Shown here: piece after piece, positions 32,533-41,235 of the stretch
How positions within the stretch are numbered: the stretch's first letter is position 1
How the letters are laid out: the number at the start of each line of letters is the position of its first letter
From: Streptomyces sp. NBC_01283
GTDB lineage: Bacteria > Actinomycetota > Actinomycetes > Streptomycetales > Streptomycetaceae
DNA length: 64,000 nt
Assembly: GCF_041435335.1 (NCBI RefSeq)
Contig: NZ_CP108430.1
Coordinates: 3,764,501 to 3,828,500, forward strand
Direction: 5' to 3'
The notes under the pieces: model-generated
The model's database searches: none
Told to the model about the DNA's origin: nothing
What the model saw: the letters and a program-made list of their open reading frames with translations, nothing else
Made by a program: the position numbers and the translations under genes

Positions 32533-33669
32533 TCACGCCGTGGCGCCGGCCGCCGCCCCCGCCACTCCCGGTGCGCCGGCCGCGCCCGCCGCCACCGAGG
32601 CCAGGCGGTGTACGTCGCGGGCCGTGCCCGTGACGCCCGACAGGAAGCCCTGGGCCCGCGGTGAGGCGTTCTCCGTCAGCCAGGCCGGGTCGATGTCGCA
32701 GACCGCCACGCGGACCTCCGTGCCCGCGAGGGCGAGCGGAAGGGTGTGGACCACCGTCGACGGGAAGCTGAGGATCGTCCGGCCGATCGGGCCGCGCCGT
32801 GCGATCAGTTCCAGCGGCAGGTCCGGGCGGACCACCTGCAGGCCCGTCTCGACCGCGAGACGGTGGAGTTTGTCGGAGCTCTCGCGGCGGTGTGCGAAGT
32901 AGCGCGTCGCGCCGTGCGCCCGGGAGAGGGCGCGGACCGCTTCCACGTAGCGGTCCAGGTCCACCACGCCCGTCTCCACCAGGGAGGTGCCGACCAGGTC
33001 GGCGCCCTTGGAGACGCGCGGCGGGCCGAAGCGGTCGCGGGTCCAGGCGAAGCTGTTGACCGTCACACGCACCCCGTCCGGGGCCGATTCGATCGGCATG
33101 GAGGAGAAGACCTCCACCGTGCGCCTGCCGCCGGGCGTCAGGCGGCGCCGGGCGGAGGCCGAGATCGGGGCGAAGGCGATGTCGCGGGCGCCGGGACGGC
33201 CACCGCGGCGGTGCCAGCGCACCAGGCGCTCACCGGCGGCCAGTTGGGCCACGAACTCCATCGTGGCCGTGCCGTCGTCCACGACCACGAGGGAGCGGGC
33301 CCGCGTGATCGTCAGGAGCAGCTGTACGTAGCGCGAGAACGGGTCGCCGATCACGATCCGGTCCGCCCCGCGCAGCGCGCCCGTCAGGCCGCCGATGGTC
33401 TGGAAGGGAGCCGCGGCTCCGCCGCGCGCCTCCTCCCAGCGGACGTTCAGGCCCTCGTCACGGGCCAGCTGGGCCATCCGGCGCAGCTGGCCGCGGGTCA
33501 TGGGGTCGTTCGGGGAGAGGACGACGACGGTGAGTCCCCCGGCCGGGCCGGTCGCCCCTGCCGAATGCGCCCACTCAAGGACGTTGAGCAGCTGCACAGG
33601 GCTCTCCACGAACGCCAGGGTGGTGGGCGCCGCGGTGGTGGGGGCCTTCGGCCCGGGTCGGGGACTCAT
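32533..33669 (-). CDS. Putative GT52-like sialyltransferase-family glycosyltransferase
   Basis: A protein of 378 residues. It opens with LAFVESPVQLLNVLEW, a signature like the TPLQ/SPLQ start of GT52-type sialyltransferases, and contains VVVDDGTATMEF in the middle and SFPSTVVHTLP near the C-terminus, where this fold binds CMP. The C-terminal 25 residues are Ala/Gly/Pro-rich. It is the last gene of the minus-strand nonulosonic acid operon, 69 bp after the synthase. Inference: it transfers an activated nonulosonic acid to a glycan in the cytosol. Family assignment is by motif memory. Confidence 0.65.
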   Translation of the reverse strand: MSPRPGPKAPTTAAPTTLAFVESPVQLLNVLEWAHSAGATGPAGGLTVVVLSPNDPMTRGQLRRMAQLARDEGLNVRWEEARGGAAAPFQTIGGLTGALRGADRIVIGDPFSRYVQLLLTITRARSLVVVDDGTATMEFVAQLAAGERLVRWHRRGGRPGARDIAFAPISASARRRLTPGGRRTVEVFSSMPIESAPDGVRVTVNSFAWTRDRFGPPRVSKGADLVGTSLVETGVVDLDRYVEAVRALSRAHGATRYFAHRRESSDKLHRLAVETGLQVVRPDLPLELIARRGPIGRTILSFPSTVVHTLPLALAGTEVRVAVCDIDPAWLTENASPRAQGFLSGVTGTARDVHRLASVAAGAAGAPGVAGAAAGATA

Positions 33670-33738
33670 CGTCGTATGACCGTGTCCTGTCCTGGTAAGG
33701 GGACCTGGTGAGAGGTCCCGTCAAGAGCGTCCGCGCGC

Positions 33739-34671
33739 TCAGACCGCGACCGGCTCGCGCTCGGCCGCGTCGGCCTCGGCGACGACGCCCGCGACACGGC
33801 GGAGCTTCTTCATCGGGCCGAGCTCCGACTCGTAGACCTTCTTGACGCCGTCACCGAGGGAGGCCTCGATGGTGCGGATGTCGCGGACGAGGCGGGTCAG
33901 GCCCTGCGGCTCGACCGACGCGGCCTGGTCCGAGCCCCACATGGCGCGGTCGAGGGTGATGTGGCGCTCCACGAAGGTGGCGCCGAGGGCGACCGCGGCG
34001 AGCGTGGTCTGCAGGCCCGTCTCGTGGCCGGAGTAGCCGATCGGGACGTTCGGGTACTCGCCCTGGAGGGTGTTGATGACGCGGAGGTTGAGCTCCTCGG
34101 CCTGCGCCGGGTACGTCGACGTGGCGTGGCACATCAGGATGTTGTCCGAGCCGAGGACCTCGACCGCGTGACGGATCTGCTTCGGGGTCGACATGCCGGT
34201 CGAGAGGATGACCGTGCGGCCCGTGGCGCGCAGGGCGCGGAGCAGCTCGTCGTCCGTCAGCGACGCGGAGGCGACCTTGTGGGCCGGGACGTCGAACTTC
34301 TCCAGGAAGGCGACGGCCTCGGTGTCCCACGGGGAGGCGAACCAGTCGATGCCGCGCTTCTTGCAGTGCTCGCCGATGGCCTGGTACTCGGCCTCGCCGA
34401 ACTCCACGCGGTGGCGGTAGTCGATGTACGTCATCCGGCCCCAGGGGGTGTCGCGCTCGATGTCCCACTGGTCGCGCGGGGTGCAGATCTCCGGGGTGCG
34501 CTTCTGGAACTTGACCGCGTCACAGCCGGCGTCGGCGGCCACGTCGATCAGGGCGAGGGCGTTGTCGAGCTCGCCGTTGTGGTTGATGCCGATCTCACCG
34601 GTGATGTAGACGGGGTGGCCGGGGCCGGCGGTCTTCGAACCGAAGGTGCGCAGACGGGAGTTGGAGCTCAT
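33739..34671 (-). CDS. NeuB-type nonulosonic acid (9-phosphate) synthase without SAF domain
   Basis: An aldol-condensing synthase of 310 residues that joins phosphoenolpyruvate with a hexose or its 6-phosphate to give a nine-carbon 2-keto sugar acid. Motifs along the NeuB barrel are EIGINHNG, DAVKFQKRTPE, DWFASPWD, ILSTGMST, MCHATSTYPA, GYSGHETG and VERHITLDR. The protein stops right after the barrel (KKLRRVAGVV), so the C-terminal antifreeze-like SAF domain found in most NeuB proteins is absent. I chose ATG 34671 with AAGGAAAG upstream. It lies 14 bp after the CMP-sugar synthetase. Kdn or its phosphate is the likely product, given no NeuC epimerase nearby. Confidence 0.9.
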   Translation of the reverse strand: MSSNSRLRTFGSKTAGPGHPVYITGEIGINHNGELDNALALIDVAADAGCDAVKFQKRTPEICTPRDQWDIERDTPWGRMTYIDYRHRVEFGEAEYQAIGEHCKKRGIDWFASPWDTEAVAFLEKFDVPAHKVASASLTDDELLRALRATGRTVILSTGMSTPKQIRHAVEVLGSDNILMCHATSTYPAQAEELNLRVINTLQGEYPNVPIGYSGHETGLQTTLAAVALGATFVERHITLDRAMWGSDQAASVEPQGLTRLVRDIRTIEASLGDGVKKVYESELGPMKKLRRVAGVVAEADAAEREPVAV

Positions 34672-34685
34672 GACAGGAACTTTCC

Positions 34686-35981
34686 TTACTTGTTGAGGGA
34701 GGGGCCGAGGATCCATGCGGCGATCTCTCGGATCGCGCCGTCACCGCCGGGGAGAGCGGTGACCGCGCGTGCGGCGCCGCGTACGACGTCGTGGGCGCTC
34801 GCGACCGCCACGGGCCAGCCGACGAGGCCGAAGCACGGGAGGTCATTGACGTCGTTGCCGACGTAGAGCACGCGCTCGGGAGCGATGCCCTGCTCCTCGC
34901 ACCACTGCTTGAGTGCGAGGTCCTTGCGGTCGATGCCGTGCAGGACCGGGATCTTGAGCTTCCTGGCCCGGGCGGCGACGACCGGGTTCTGTTCCGTGGA
35001 CAGGATCAGCAGCGGGATGCCCGAGTCACGCAGGGCGGCGATGCCGAGGCCGTCCCCGCGGTGCACGGAGACGAACTCCCGTCCGTCGGAGTCGATCAGC
35101 ACCCTGTCGTCGGTCTGGGTGCCGTCGAAGTCGAGTACGACCGCGTCGATGTCGTCGCGGGTCGGAAGGGCGTCGGCCCGGCCGGAGTCGAAGAGCGGCG
35201 CGAGCGCCCTGGCGCGGGCGAGGTCGTGCGGGTCGTCGATCTCCAGGACGCGCGCGGGGTCCGTGCGGACCAGCTCCGTGCGGCCGAAGAAGCGGTGCTT
35301 GTGCTCGCGGAAGCCGGCCACGTCCATGGCATAGACCGCGCCGGTCTCCAGGAGGTCCTGGGGGCGGTCCTGGCGGCGCGGGCGGAAGGACTTGTCGTGG
35401 TTGACGCCGTAACCGCCGTCGGTGGCGGTCGCGCTGGCGACCTTCGTGGTGCCGCCGACCTCGCCGGTGCGGCGGGCGTCGAGGGCCGCGGGCTCGTCGT
35501 CGGCGTCCCGCCACACGAAGCCGTGGAAGGGCGCGACGGTCAGCGCCGTGTCCGCGCCGCCGTCCACGATCGAGCCGACCACGCCGTCGATGTCCTCGCG
35601 GACGATGAAGGGGCTGGTGCACTGCACGAGCAGGACGACGTCCACGGAGGTGCCGTGCAGCGCCTCGTGGGCGTCCATCGCGTGCAGCACCGCCGCCTCA
35701 CTGGTCGCGGTGTCCCCCGCGATCGCCGCGGGCCGCAGGACCACCTCGGCGCCGGCCGAGCGGGCGGCCTCGGCGATCACGTGGTCGTCCGTGGAGACGA
35801 CGACGTCCGTGACGAGCCGCGACGCCAGGCACTCGCGGATGGCGCGCGCCACCAGGGGCACACCGCCGACCGGGGCCAGGTTCTTGGCGGGCACGCCCTT
35901 GGAGCCGCCGCGGGCCGGGATGACGGCCAGGACGCGGCGCACCGGCTGTACCGGGGTACCCGCTGGCTGGGGGTGGGACAT
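34686..35981 (-). CDS. CMP-nonulosonic acid synthetase fused to HAD phosphatase
   Basis: A two-domain protein of 431 residues. The N-terminal cytidylyltransferase domain (about residues 15-245) has PARGGSKGVPAKNL for CTP binding and LLVQCTSPF. The C-terminal domain (about 275-425) is HAD type: DFDGTQTDD with both Asp residues, LSTEQNP, and VGNDVNDLP. HAD domains of this KDO8P-phosphatase-like class remove the 9-phosphate of nonulosonic acid phosphates. So one protein may both dephosphorylate and activate the sugar. ATG 35981 has AAGGAG 5 bases upstream. It sits between the putative glycosyltransferase and NeuB genes. Confidence 0.9.
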   Translation of the reverse strand: MSHPQPAGTPVQPVRRVLAVIPARGGSKGVPAKNLAPVGGVPLVARAIRECLASRLVTDVVVSTDDHVIAEAARSAGAEVVLRPAAIAGDTATSEAAVLHAMDAHEALHGTSVDVVLLVQCTSPFIVREDIDGVVGSIVDGGADTALTVAPFHGFVWRDADDEPAALDARRTGEVGGTTKVASATATDGGYGVNHDKSFRPRRQDRPQDLLETGAVYAMDVAGFREHKHRFFGRTELVRTDPARVLEIDDPHDLARARALAPLFDSGRADALPTRDDIDAVVLDFDGTQTDDRVLIDSDGREFVSVHRGDGLGIAALRDSGIPLLILSTEQNPVVAARARKLKIPVLHGIDRKDLALKQWCEEQGIAPERVLYVGNDVNDLPCFGLVGWPVAVASAHDVVRGAARAVTALPGGDGAIREIAAWILGPSLNK

Positions 35982-36052
35982 GGGGGCTCCTTGAGGGCCA
36001 GGAAGAGGGCCTTGAGCAGGTCGGGGGCCTTGCGAGGGCCCTTGCGGGGGGA

Positions 36053-37396
36053 TCACAGCTCGCCCATCCGCCGGATGACGGGGGCCACGCGCTGCACCCC
36101 GTGCCGGTAGGCGCCGCGGGCCGCGCTGCGGACGGCCTGGCGCACGGGGCCCGGCTCGCGGTCCGCCGCGGGGGCGCCGGGGAGCGGGGCTCCGTCCGGG
36201 CCGAGGTGGTGGCGGGCCAGGATGCCGGGGAGGTATCCGGGGGCCGTGGTGAGGCTGTAGTACGGGGCGATGGGCGGCAGTTGGGGCTGTGCGAGCAGGT
36301 CCGCGACGCGCTGTCGTGCCGCGTCGAACGCCTTGGCGTACGTCCCGTCGGGTGCCACGCCCTGCCGTGCGACCCACTCCGGAGCGGCCTCGGGGCTGTG
36401 CCCGGCGTCGATCTCGTCCCAGGACGCCAGGCATCCGGAGCCGATGAAGTGGTGGTTGCCGAGCGCCTCGCGCACTCCGAGGTCGGTGAGGACCACGGTG
36501 GGGATGCGGCGGTGCAGGGATTCGAGCGCGGCGGTGGAGCTGATCGTGACGAGCAGGTCGGTGCGGTCCAGGACCTCGCCCATGTTCCCGTACACGAGGC
36601 GGCAGTTGGGCGGCAGGTCCTCGCCCTTGGCGAGCTTCTGGTAGGGCAGTTCCTCGATGTGCGTGGTGTGTTCGCCGGGCTTGCTGCGCAGCTTGAGCAG
36701 GACCTCGCGGTCCGGGTGCATCCGGGCGTGCTGGACCATGCGGCGCAGCAGGTACGTCCGGTGTGCGCGGCTGTCCGGCACGGAGGGCTGCGCGGCGAAG
36801 ACGACCGTGTACGGGTCGTGCTTCTGGTCCTTTCCGAGGTAGGCGGCGCCGCCGAGGAACGGCAGCGCGCTCTCCACGACGCCCGACGCGTCGGCGCCGA
36901 CCCCCTCGTACACGGCGCGGAAGCGTTCCGCGTCCTGCCGGGAGTTGGCGAGGACGACGTCCGCGCCGTGCCTCAGCAGCAGGCCGTCGGCGAGCTTCTC
37001 GTAGACGACGCCGACATAGCCGGTGACGACGACGGGCCGCTTCGTGCCCGCGGCGCCCTCCGCTATGCGGGCGAGTCCGTGCAGCACCGCCTGGACCGCG
37101 CCGCCCACGAGGGCGAGCACGATCACGTCGGGCGCATCGCGCTCCACCTCGCGCAGGAATTCGACGGCGGTGACCTCGCGGAGCGAGTCCGCGCGCACTC
37201 CGACCTCTTCGAGCTGACGGACGGTGGGCGTGGCCCGGCCCCGGAGGAGGCGTCCGTCGAGGTGCGTGTCCGCTCCCTCACCCGAATCCGCTCCCTCACC
37301 GGCGAGGCGGCTCGCGGTGAGCGCACCCCATTTCCACCGGGTGTCGGAGTCGGCGAGCACGGTGATCCGTGTCGTCCCGCTGTTGCTTACTGGCAC
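36053..37396 (-). CDS. Putative glycosyltransferase (DUF6716-like)
   Basis: A protein of about 447 residues with a GT-B-like impression: TVLADSDTRWKWGALT at the start, VTGYVGVVYEKLADGLLLR in the middle, then VVFAAQPSVPDSRAHRTYLL and VTISSTAALESLHRRIPTVV, the last resembling the Ser/Thr-rich nucleotide site of CDP-glycerol and sialyltransferase families. I recall actinobacterial members listed as DUF6716. I chose GTG 37396 because the conserved strand follows at once; no ribosome site is visible. It heads the minus-strand operon and is divergent from the GT2 gene. A polymer-building role is inferred. Confidence 0.7.
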   Translation of the reverse strand: MPVSNSGTTRITVLADSDTRWKWGALTASRLAGEGADSGEGADTHLDGRLLRGRATPTVRQLEEVGVRADSLREVTAVEFLREVERDAPDVIVLALVGGAVQAVLHGLARIAEGAAGTKRPVVVTGYVGVVYEKLADGLLLRHGADVVLANSRQDAERFRAVYEGVGADASGVVESALPFLGGAAYLGKDQKHDPYTVVFAAQPSVPDSRAHRTYLLRRMVQHARMHPDREVLLKLRSKPGEHTTHIEELPYQKLAKGEDLPPNCRLVYGNMGEVLDRTDLLVTISSTAALESLHRRIPTVVLTDLGVREALGNHHFIGSGCLASWDEIDAGHSPEAAPEWVARQGVAPDGTYAKAFDAARQRVADLLAQPQLPPIAPYYSLTTAPGYLPGILARHHLGPDGAPLPGAPAADREPGPVRQAVRSAARGAYRHGVQRVAPVIRRMGEL

Positions 37397-37594
37397 AGCC
37401 AAGACGCTAGGAAGGCATTCCGATTGGCGGCCCAACTCAGGTGCAACAAACGGTTAACAGCATGCCGACGAATGGCGAATCAGCCCGGGAATCCGCCGGT
37501 GGGCAGGCGGGTTAACCATTCCGCCACGCTTCGTTCACCTGGCATCTCACCTTCGGCCAAGACGAATGCCGGGCCGACACCTAACGTCACCCAC

Positions 37595-38572
37595 GTGGTT
37601 AAGCTCTCCGTCATCGTGCCGTTCTACAACGTGCAGCAATACGCGCCCGACACCTTGAAGAGTCTGCGAGCGAACGCACGCGACGACTTCGAATTCATTC
37701 TCGTCGACGACTGTTCGAAGGACGAGACTCCAGAGATCCTGGAGCGTGCCGCGCGCGAGCTGCCCGGCGCCGTCCATCTCAGACATGAGACGAACGGCGG
37801 TCTGGCGACCGCCCGCAACACAGGCCTTGACGCGGCGCGCGGCGAGTACCTCACCTTCCTGGACGGTGACGACTGGCTCGCGCCCGGCTATTACGCACAA
37901 CTCGTGTCCGCCATAGAGCAGTTGGGCTGCGACTTCGTGCGCACCGACCATGTGCAGTGCACCGCTCGGGCCCGCAGCATCCACCGTGTCCCGCACGGCA
38001 GGCGCGGTGTCGTCATGCCGCCGCGGGACGTCATCCTGCCCGCCGACCGGTCGACGTCCGTCGACTACGCCTACGCGTGGGCGGGCATCTACCACCGGCG
38101 CCTCGCCGACCAGGGCCTGCTGCACTTCACGGACGGCCTGCGCACCGCGGAGGACCGGCCGTGGATCTGGCGGCTGCACCGTGAGGCGGAGTCCTTCGCC
38201 GCGGTGGGTCTGCTCGGCGTTTTCTACCGGCGCGGGGTCGCCTCGTCACTGACACAGATCGGCGACGTACGACAGCTCGATTTCATCCGGGCATTCGACC
38301 AGGTGGTCCGCGAAACTGCCGAGGACCGGGACGCGGACAAACTCCTGCCGAAGGCAGTCCGCACCTATTGCGCGATCATTTCCCACCATCTGGGATCCAT
38401 CGAAAGGTTCGAGCCACAAGTGGCGCGGAAATTGAAGTCACTGAGCGCGGCCGCCCTGAAGCGGATGCCGCAGGGTGTTCTCGACGACGCCCTCGACTCC
38501 ATGGACATACAGCGGGCGACGCGCCTGCGCCGTCTTCGCCGGCGACCGGTGTCGGCGGAGGTGGCCGCGTAA
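37595..38572 (+). CDS. Family 2 glycosyltransferase
   Basis: A GT-A glycosyltransferase of 325 residues. It begins directly with LSVIVPFYNVQQY, then FILVDDCSKDETPEIL, and the DxD-like site TFLDGDDWL. EDRPWIWR is the catalytic-base region. There is no Shine-Dalgarno at GTG 37595. A -10-like TAACGT (37582-37587) ends seven bases upstream, which suggests a leaderless mRNA, although no clear -35 is present. Its stop overlaps the start of the next gene (TAATG). It probably adds a hexose or hexosamine to the cell-wall glycan. Confidence 0.88.
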   Translation: MVKLSVIVPFYNVQQYAPDTLKSLRANARDDFEFILVDDCSKDETPEILERAARELPGAVHLRHETNGGLATARNTGLDAARGEYLTFLDGDDWLAPGYYAQLVSAIEQLGCDFVRTDHVQCTARARSIHRVPHGRRGVVMPPRDVILPADRSTSVDYAYAWAGIYHRRLADQGLLHFTDGLRTAEDRPWIWRLHREAESFAAVGLLGVFYRRGVASSLTQIGDVRQLDFIRAFDQVVRETAEDRDADKLLPKAVRTYCAIISHHLGSIERFEPQVARKLKSLSAAALKRMPQGVLDDALDSMDIQRATRLRRLRRRPVSAEVAA

Positions 38573-39930
38573 TGGCGACGACGCAGATCTTCCTCGCGTC
38601 CACGCTGTACGGCACCGCGACGCTGGCCGCGGCGATCGACGCCGACCGCTTCGGCCCCGCCGACCGGCGGCTGCTGCTCGTCAGCAACAACGCGGCGACG
38701 CCGGAGACGACCCCCTCCGTGGACGAGATGCCGGGTTTCGCACGCCTGCGGGACCGCTTCGACGACGTACGGTCGTGGAACGAGGCCATCTCCCCTTTCC
38801 ATCCGGGCGGTTGGGCCCCCCGGGCGGACGACATCCCTATGTGGGAGCGGTACATCCGGCTCCTGTGGGACCTCGGTGACGACGACATCGAGCTGGCCGT
38901 CGAGTCGATCCAGGTCAACCCGGCCCTGGCCCTCACACAGATCTTCACGGGCGCGCCCGTGGACGTCTACGCGGACGGCCTGATGAGCTACGGCCCGACC
39001 CGCAACAAGATCGACCCGCTGGTCGGCACGCGGGTGCGCCGCCTGCTGCACCTGGACCTGGTGCCCGGCCTGACCCCGCTGCTCCTGACCGAGTTCGGCG
39101 TCGAGCCGGAGATCGTGCCGACCGAGGCGTTCGTGAAGGTCCTCGACCGCCTCGCCGACTCCGACGCGGACGTCCCCGACCTCCCCGACATCGCCGAGCC
39201 CGCCCTGCTCCTGGGCCAGTACCTCTCCGCCCTCGGCATCCTGACCGCCGAGGAAGAGGAGGAGCTCCATGTGCGCATGGTGCGCGGCGCCGCCGAACTC
39301 GGCCATACACGCGTGGTGTTCAAGCCGCATCCGACGGCCCCGGCCCGCTGGTCGCGCCTCCTGGAGAAGGAGGCGGAGGCGATCGGCGTGGAGCTGACCG
39401 TCCTGGACTCGCCGGTCCTCGCCGAGGTCCTGTACCAGCGGATGCGTCCCGCGCTCGTCGTCGGCTGCTTCTCGACGGCGCTGCTCACCGCGTCCGCGCT
39501 GTACGGCCTGCCCGTCGCCCGCACCGGCACGGAGACCCTCCTGGAGCGGCTCGCGCCCTACCAGAACAGCAACCGCGTCCCGGTCACCATCGTGGACGCG
39601 CTGATCCCCGACCTCGCCGACAAGGGGGCGGTCACCGGACGGCAGCCGGGCATGCCGGTCGCCGACCTGGGCGAGCTGCTCGTCGCCGTCGGCTTCGCCA
39701 TGCAGCCGCAGATCTACCCGCGCCGGCGCACGGCCGCCGAACGGTACCTCTCGACGCACCTCACCCCGCACACCTGGCGCTACTTCAAGCGGCGCCGCCT
39801 CACGGCCCTCGCCCTGCCCGGAGCGCTGCCCTCGCAGCTCTCGTTCATCCCGCGCAACGCGGCCGTACGCCGGGTCGCGCGCCGCGCCCGTTCGGTCCAG
39901 CGCTCCATCAAGCGGACCGCACTCGGATGA
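38572..39930 (+). CDS. Polysialyltransferase-family glycosyltransferase
   Basis: A protein of 452 residues. It carries the bacterial sialyltransferase motifs: VFKPHPTAP (the HP motif binding CMP) and VVGCFSTALLTASALYGLP (the Ser/Thr motif), with an N-terminal VNPALALTQIFTG region. This points to the polysialyltransferase family (PF07388/GT38-like). It would polymerise or transfer an activated nonulosonic acid in the cytosol. The C-terminal 60 residues are very basic and amphipathic, fitting membrane association. It overlaps both neighbours by 1 and 4 bp. Confidence 0.85.
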   Translation: MATTQIFLASTLYGTATLAAAIDADRFGPADRRLLLVSNNAATPETTPSVDEMPGFARLRDRFDDVRSWNEAISPFHPGGWAPRADDIPMWERYIRLLWDLGDDDIELAVESIQVNPALALTQIFTGAPVDVYADGLMSYGPTRNKIDPLVGTRVRRLLHLDLVPGLTPLLLTEFGVEPEIVPTEAFVKVLDRLADSDADVPDLPDIAEPALLLGQYLSALGILTAEEEEELHVRMVRGAAELGHTRVVFKPHPTAPARWSRLLEKEAEAIGVELTVLDSPVLAEVLYQRMRPALVVGCFSTALLTASALYGLPVARTGTETLLERLAPYQNSNRVPVTIVDALIPDLADKGAVTGRQPGMPVADLGELLVAVGFAMQPQIYPRRRTAAERYLSTHLTPHTWRYFKRRRLTALALPGALPSQLSFIPRNAAVRRVARRARSVQRSIKRTALG

Positions 39931-41069
39931 CCTCTCCCGGAACCACGCTCCCCCAGCACTCGGGGGCTCAGGCCCTCACGCGCTCGATACCGGCCCCGGC
40001 CGCCAAGCGTGCGCGGCCCCGCCTCAGGGCGCTCGACGGGCTGCGGCTCATCGCGGCCCTGATGGTGGCGGCCTACCACTACGGCGGCCGGGACGGCGAG
40101 ATCAGCGAGGCCTGGGGCAGCTCGCCGCAGGTCCAGTTCCCCACGGCGCACAACTGGTTCGCCTACGGCTGCCTCGGCGTACAGATCTTCTTCGTGATCA
40201 GCGGCTTCGTGATCTGCATGAGCGGCTGGGGCCGTCCGCTGCGCGCGTTCTTCGCGTCACGCGCCTCGCGGCTGCTGCCCTCGTACTGGGCCGCGATCAT
40301 CCTGGTCACGGCGGTCTTCGCGCTGCCCGTCGTCGCATACGAGGCGGTCTCGCCCAGCGACGCCCTGGTGAACCTGACCATGCTCCAGCAGCCGCTGGGC
40401 GTGGACCGCGTCCTCGGCGTCTGCTGGACGCTCTGGGCGGAGCTTCGCTTCTACGCCCTGTTCGCGCTCTTCGTGGTCATGCCGGGCGCCAACCGGGCCC
40501 GCGTGATCCTGTTCTGCGCGGTGTGGACGCTGGCCGCGGTCGTCGCGGAGGGCGCGAACGAGCCGCTGCTCGACCTCGTCCTGATGCCCGAGTACGCGCC
40601 CTTCTTCGTCGGCGGCATCGGCATCTACCTCCTGCACCGCGACCGCAAGGACCTCACGGCCTGGGGCATCGTGGGGGTGAGCTGGCTGATCGGCCAGCAC
40701 TACGCGGTCTCCCGCCTGTGGCACGCGCCGAACCCCGACTTCTTCTCCTACCGCACGTCCTTCGGCATCATCGCGGTCGTGACGGCGGGCTTCGCGGCGG
40801 TGCTCCTGATCGGGCTCGGCGCGCTGCACCGGGCCGACTGGAAGTGGCTGACGGTGGCGGGCGCCCTGACGTACCCGTTCTACCTGGTGCACGAGCACCT
40901 GGGCTGGGTGACGGTGGGCGTACTGCACCGGAAGCTCGGGCTCCCGTCGTACGCGACCTTCGGTCTCACGATCGCGGCGATGCTGCTGCTCGCATGGCTG
41001 CTGAACCGTTTCGTCGAGGAGCGGCTCACCCCGCTGATCCGCAACGGGCTCATGACCGCTCGGAAGTGA
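39927..41069 (+). CDS. Acyltransferase 3 family membrane protein
   Basis: A protein of 380 residues with about ten membrane helices, of the OafA/NodX type. The first helix carries ALDGLRLIAALMVAAYHYGG with the conserved His, followed by GVQIFFVISGFVICMSG and SRLLPSYWAA. Such enzymes O-acylate (usually acetylate) surface sugars across the membrane. The ATG overlaps the polysialyltransferase stop by 4 bp. Inference: it acetylates the nonulosonic-acid polymer or its lipid-linked unit. The last 20 bp overlap a small minus-strand frame. Confidence 0.9.
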   Translation: MTSPGTTLPQHSGAQALTRSIPAPAAKRARPRLRALDGLRLIAALMVAAYHYGGRDGEISEAWGSSPQVQFPTAHNWFAYGCLGVQIFFVISGFVICMSGWGRPLRAFFASRASRLLPSYWAAIILVTAVFALPVVAYEAVSPSDALVNLTMLQQPLGVDRVLGVCWTLWAELRFYALFALFVVMPGANRARVILFCAVWTLAAVVAEGANEPLLDLVLMPEYAPFFVGGIGIYLLHRDRKDLTAWGIVGVSWLIGQHYAVSRLWHAPNPDFFSYRTSFGIIAVVTAGFAAVLLIGLGALHRADWKWLTVAGALTYPFYLVHEHLGWVTVGVLHRKLGLPSYATFGLTIAAMLLLAWLLNRFVEERLTPLIRNGLMTARK

Positions 41070-41226
41070 CTCCGCCGGCTTCGGTGGTGGTCTCGGCGGT
41101 GTCGGTGGAGTCGTCGGCCGACACCGCGCGCGCTATGTCCATCGCCTCGCCCATGGCGACCTCGGCCTCCCCCATCGCGTCCACCAGCTCCTGGACCAGC
41201 CGCTCCAACGTCTCGCCTTCGTTCAT
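41050..41226 (-). CDS. Small acidic protein, function unknown
   Basis: A 58-residue frame, strongly acidic at the N-terminus (MNEGETLERLVQELVDAMGE), predicted mostly helical and ending in a Thr/Glu-rich tail. It fills the gap between the acyltransferase and the TetR gene in codon use typical of the region. No Shine-Dalgarno is present, but TAGTCT ends 6 bases before the ATG, as at the other proposed leaderless genes. It overlaps the acyltransferase end by 20 bp. I do not recognise it. Confidence 0.5.
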   Translation of the reverse strand: MNEGETLERLVQELVDAMGEAEVAMGEAMDIARAVSADDSTDTAETTTEAGGVTSERS

Positions 41227-41235
41227 GGGGCAAGA

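Noticed and set aside
34686..36434. CMP-synthetase extended upstream to 36434
   Set aside because: The extra residues overlap the neighbouring glycosyltransferase gene, and ATG 35981 has a perfect ribosome site.
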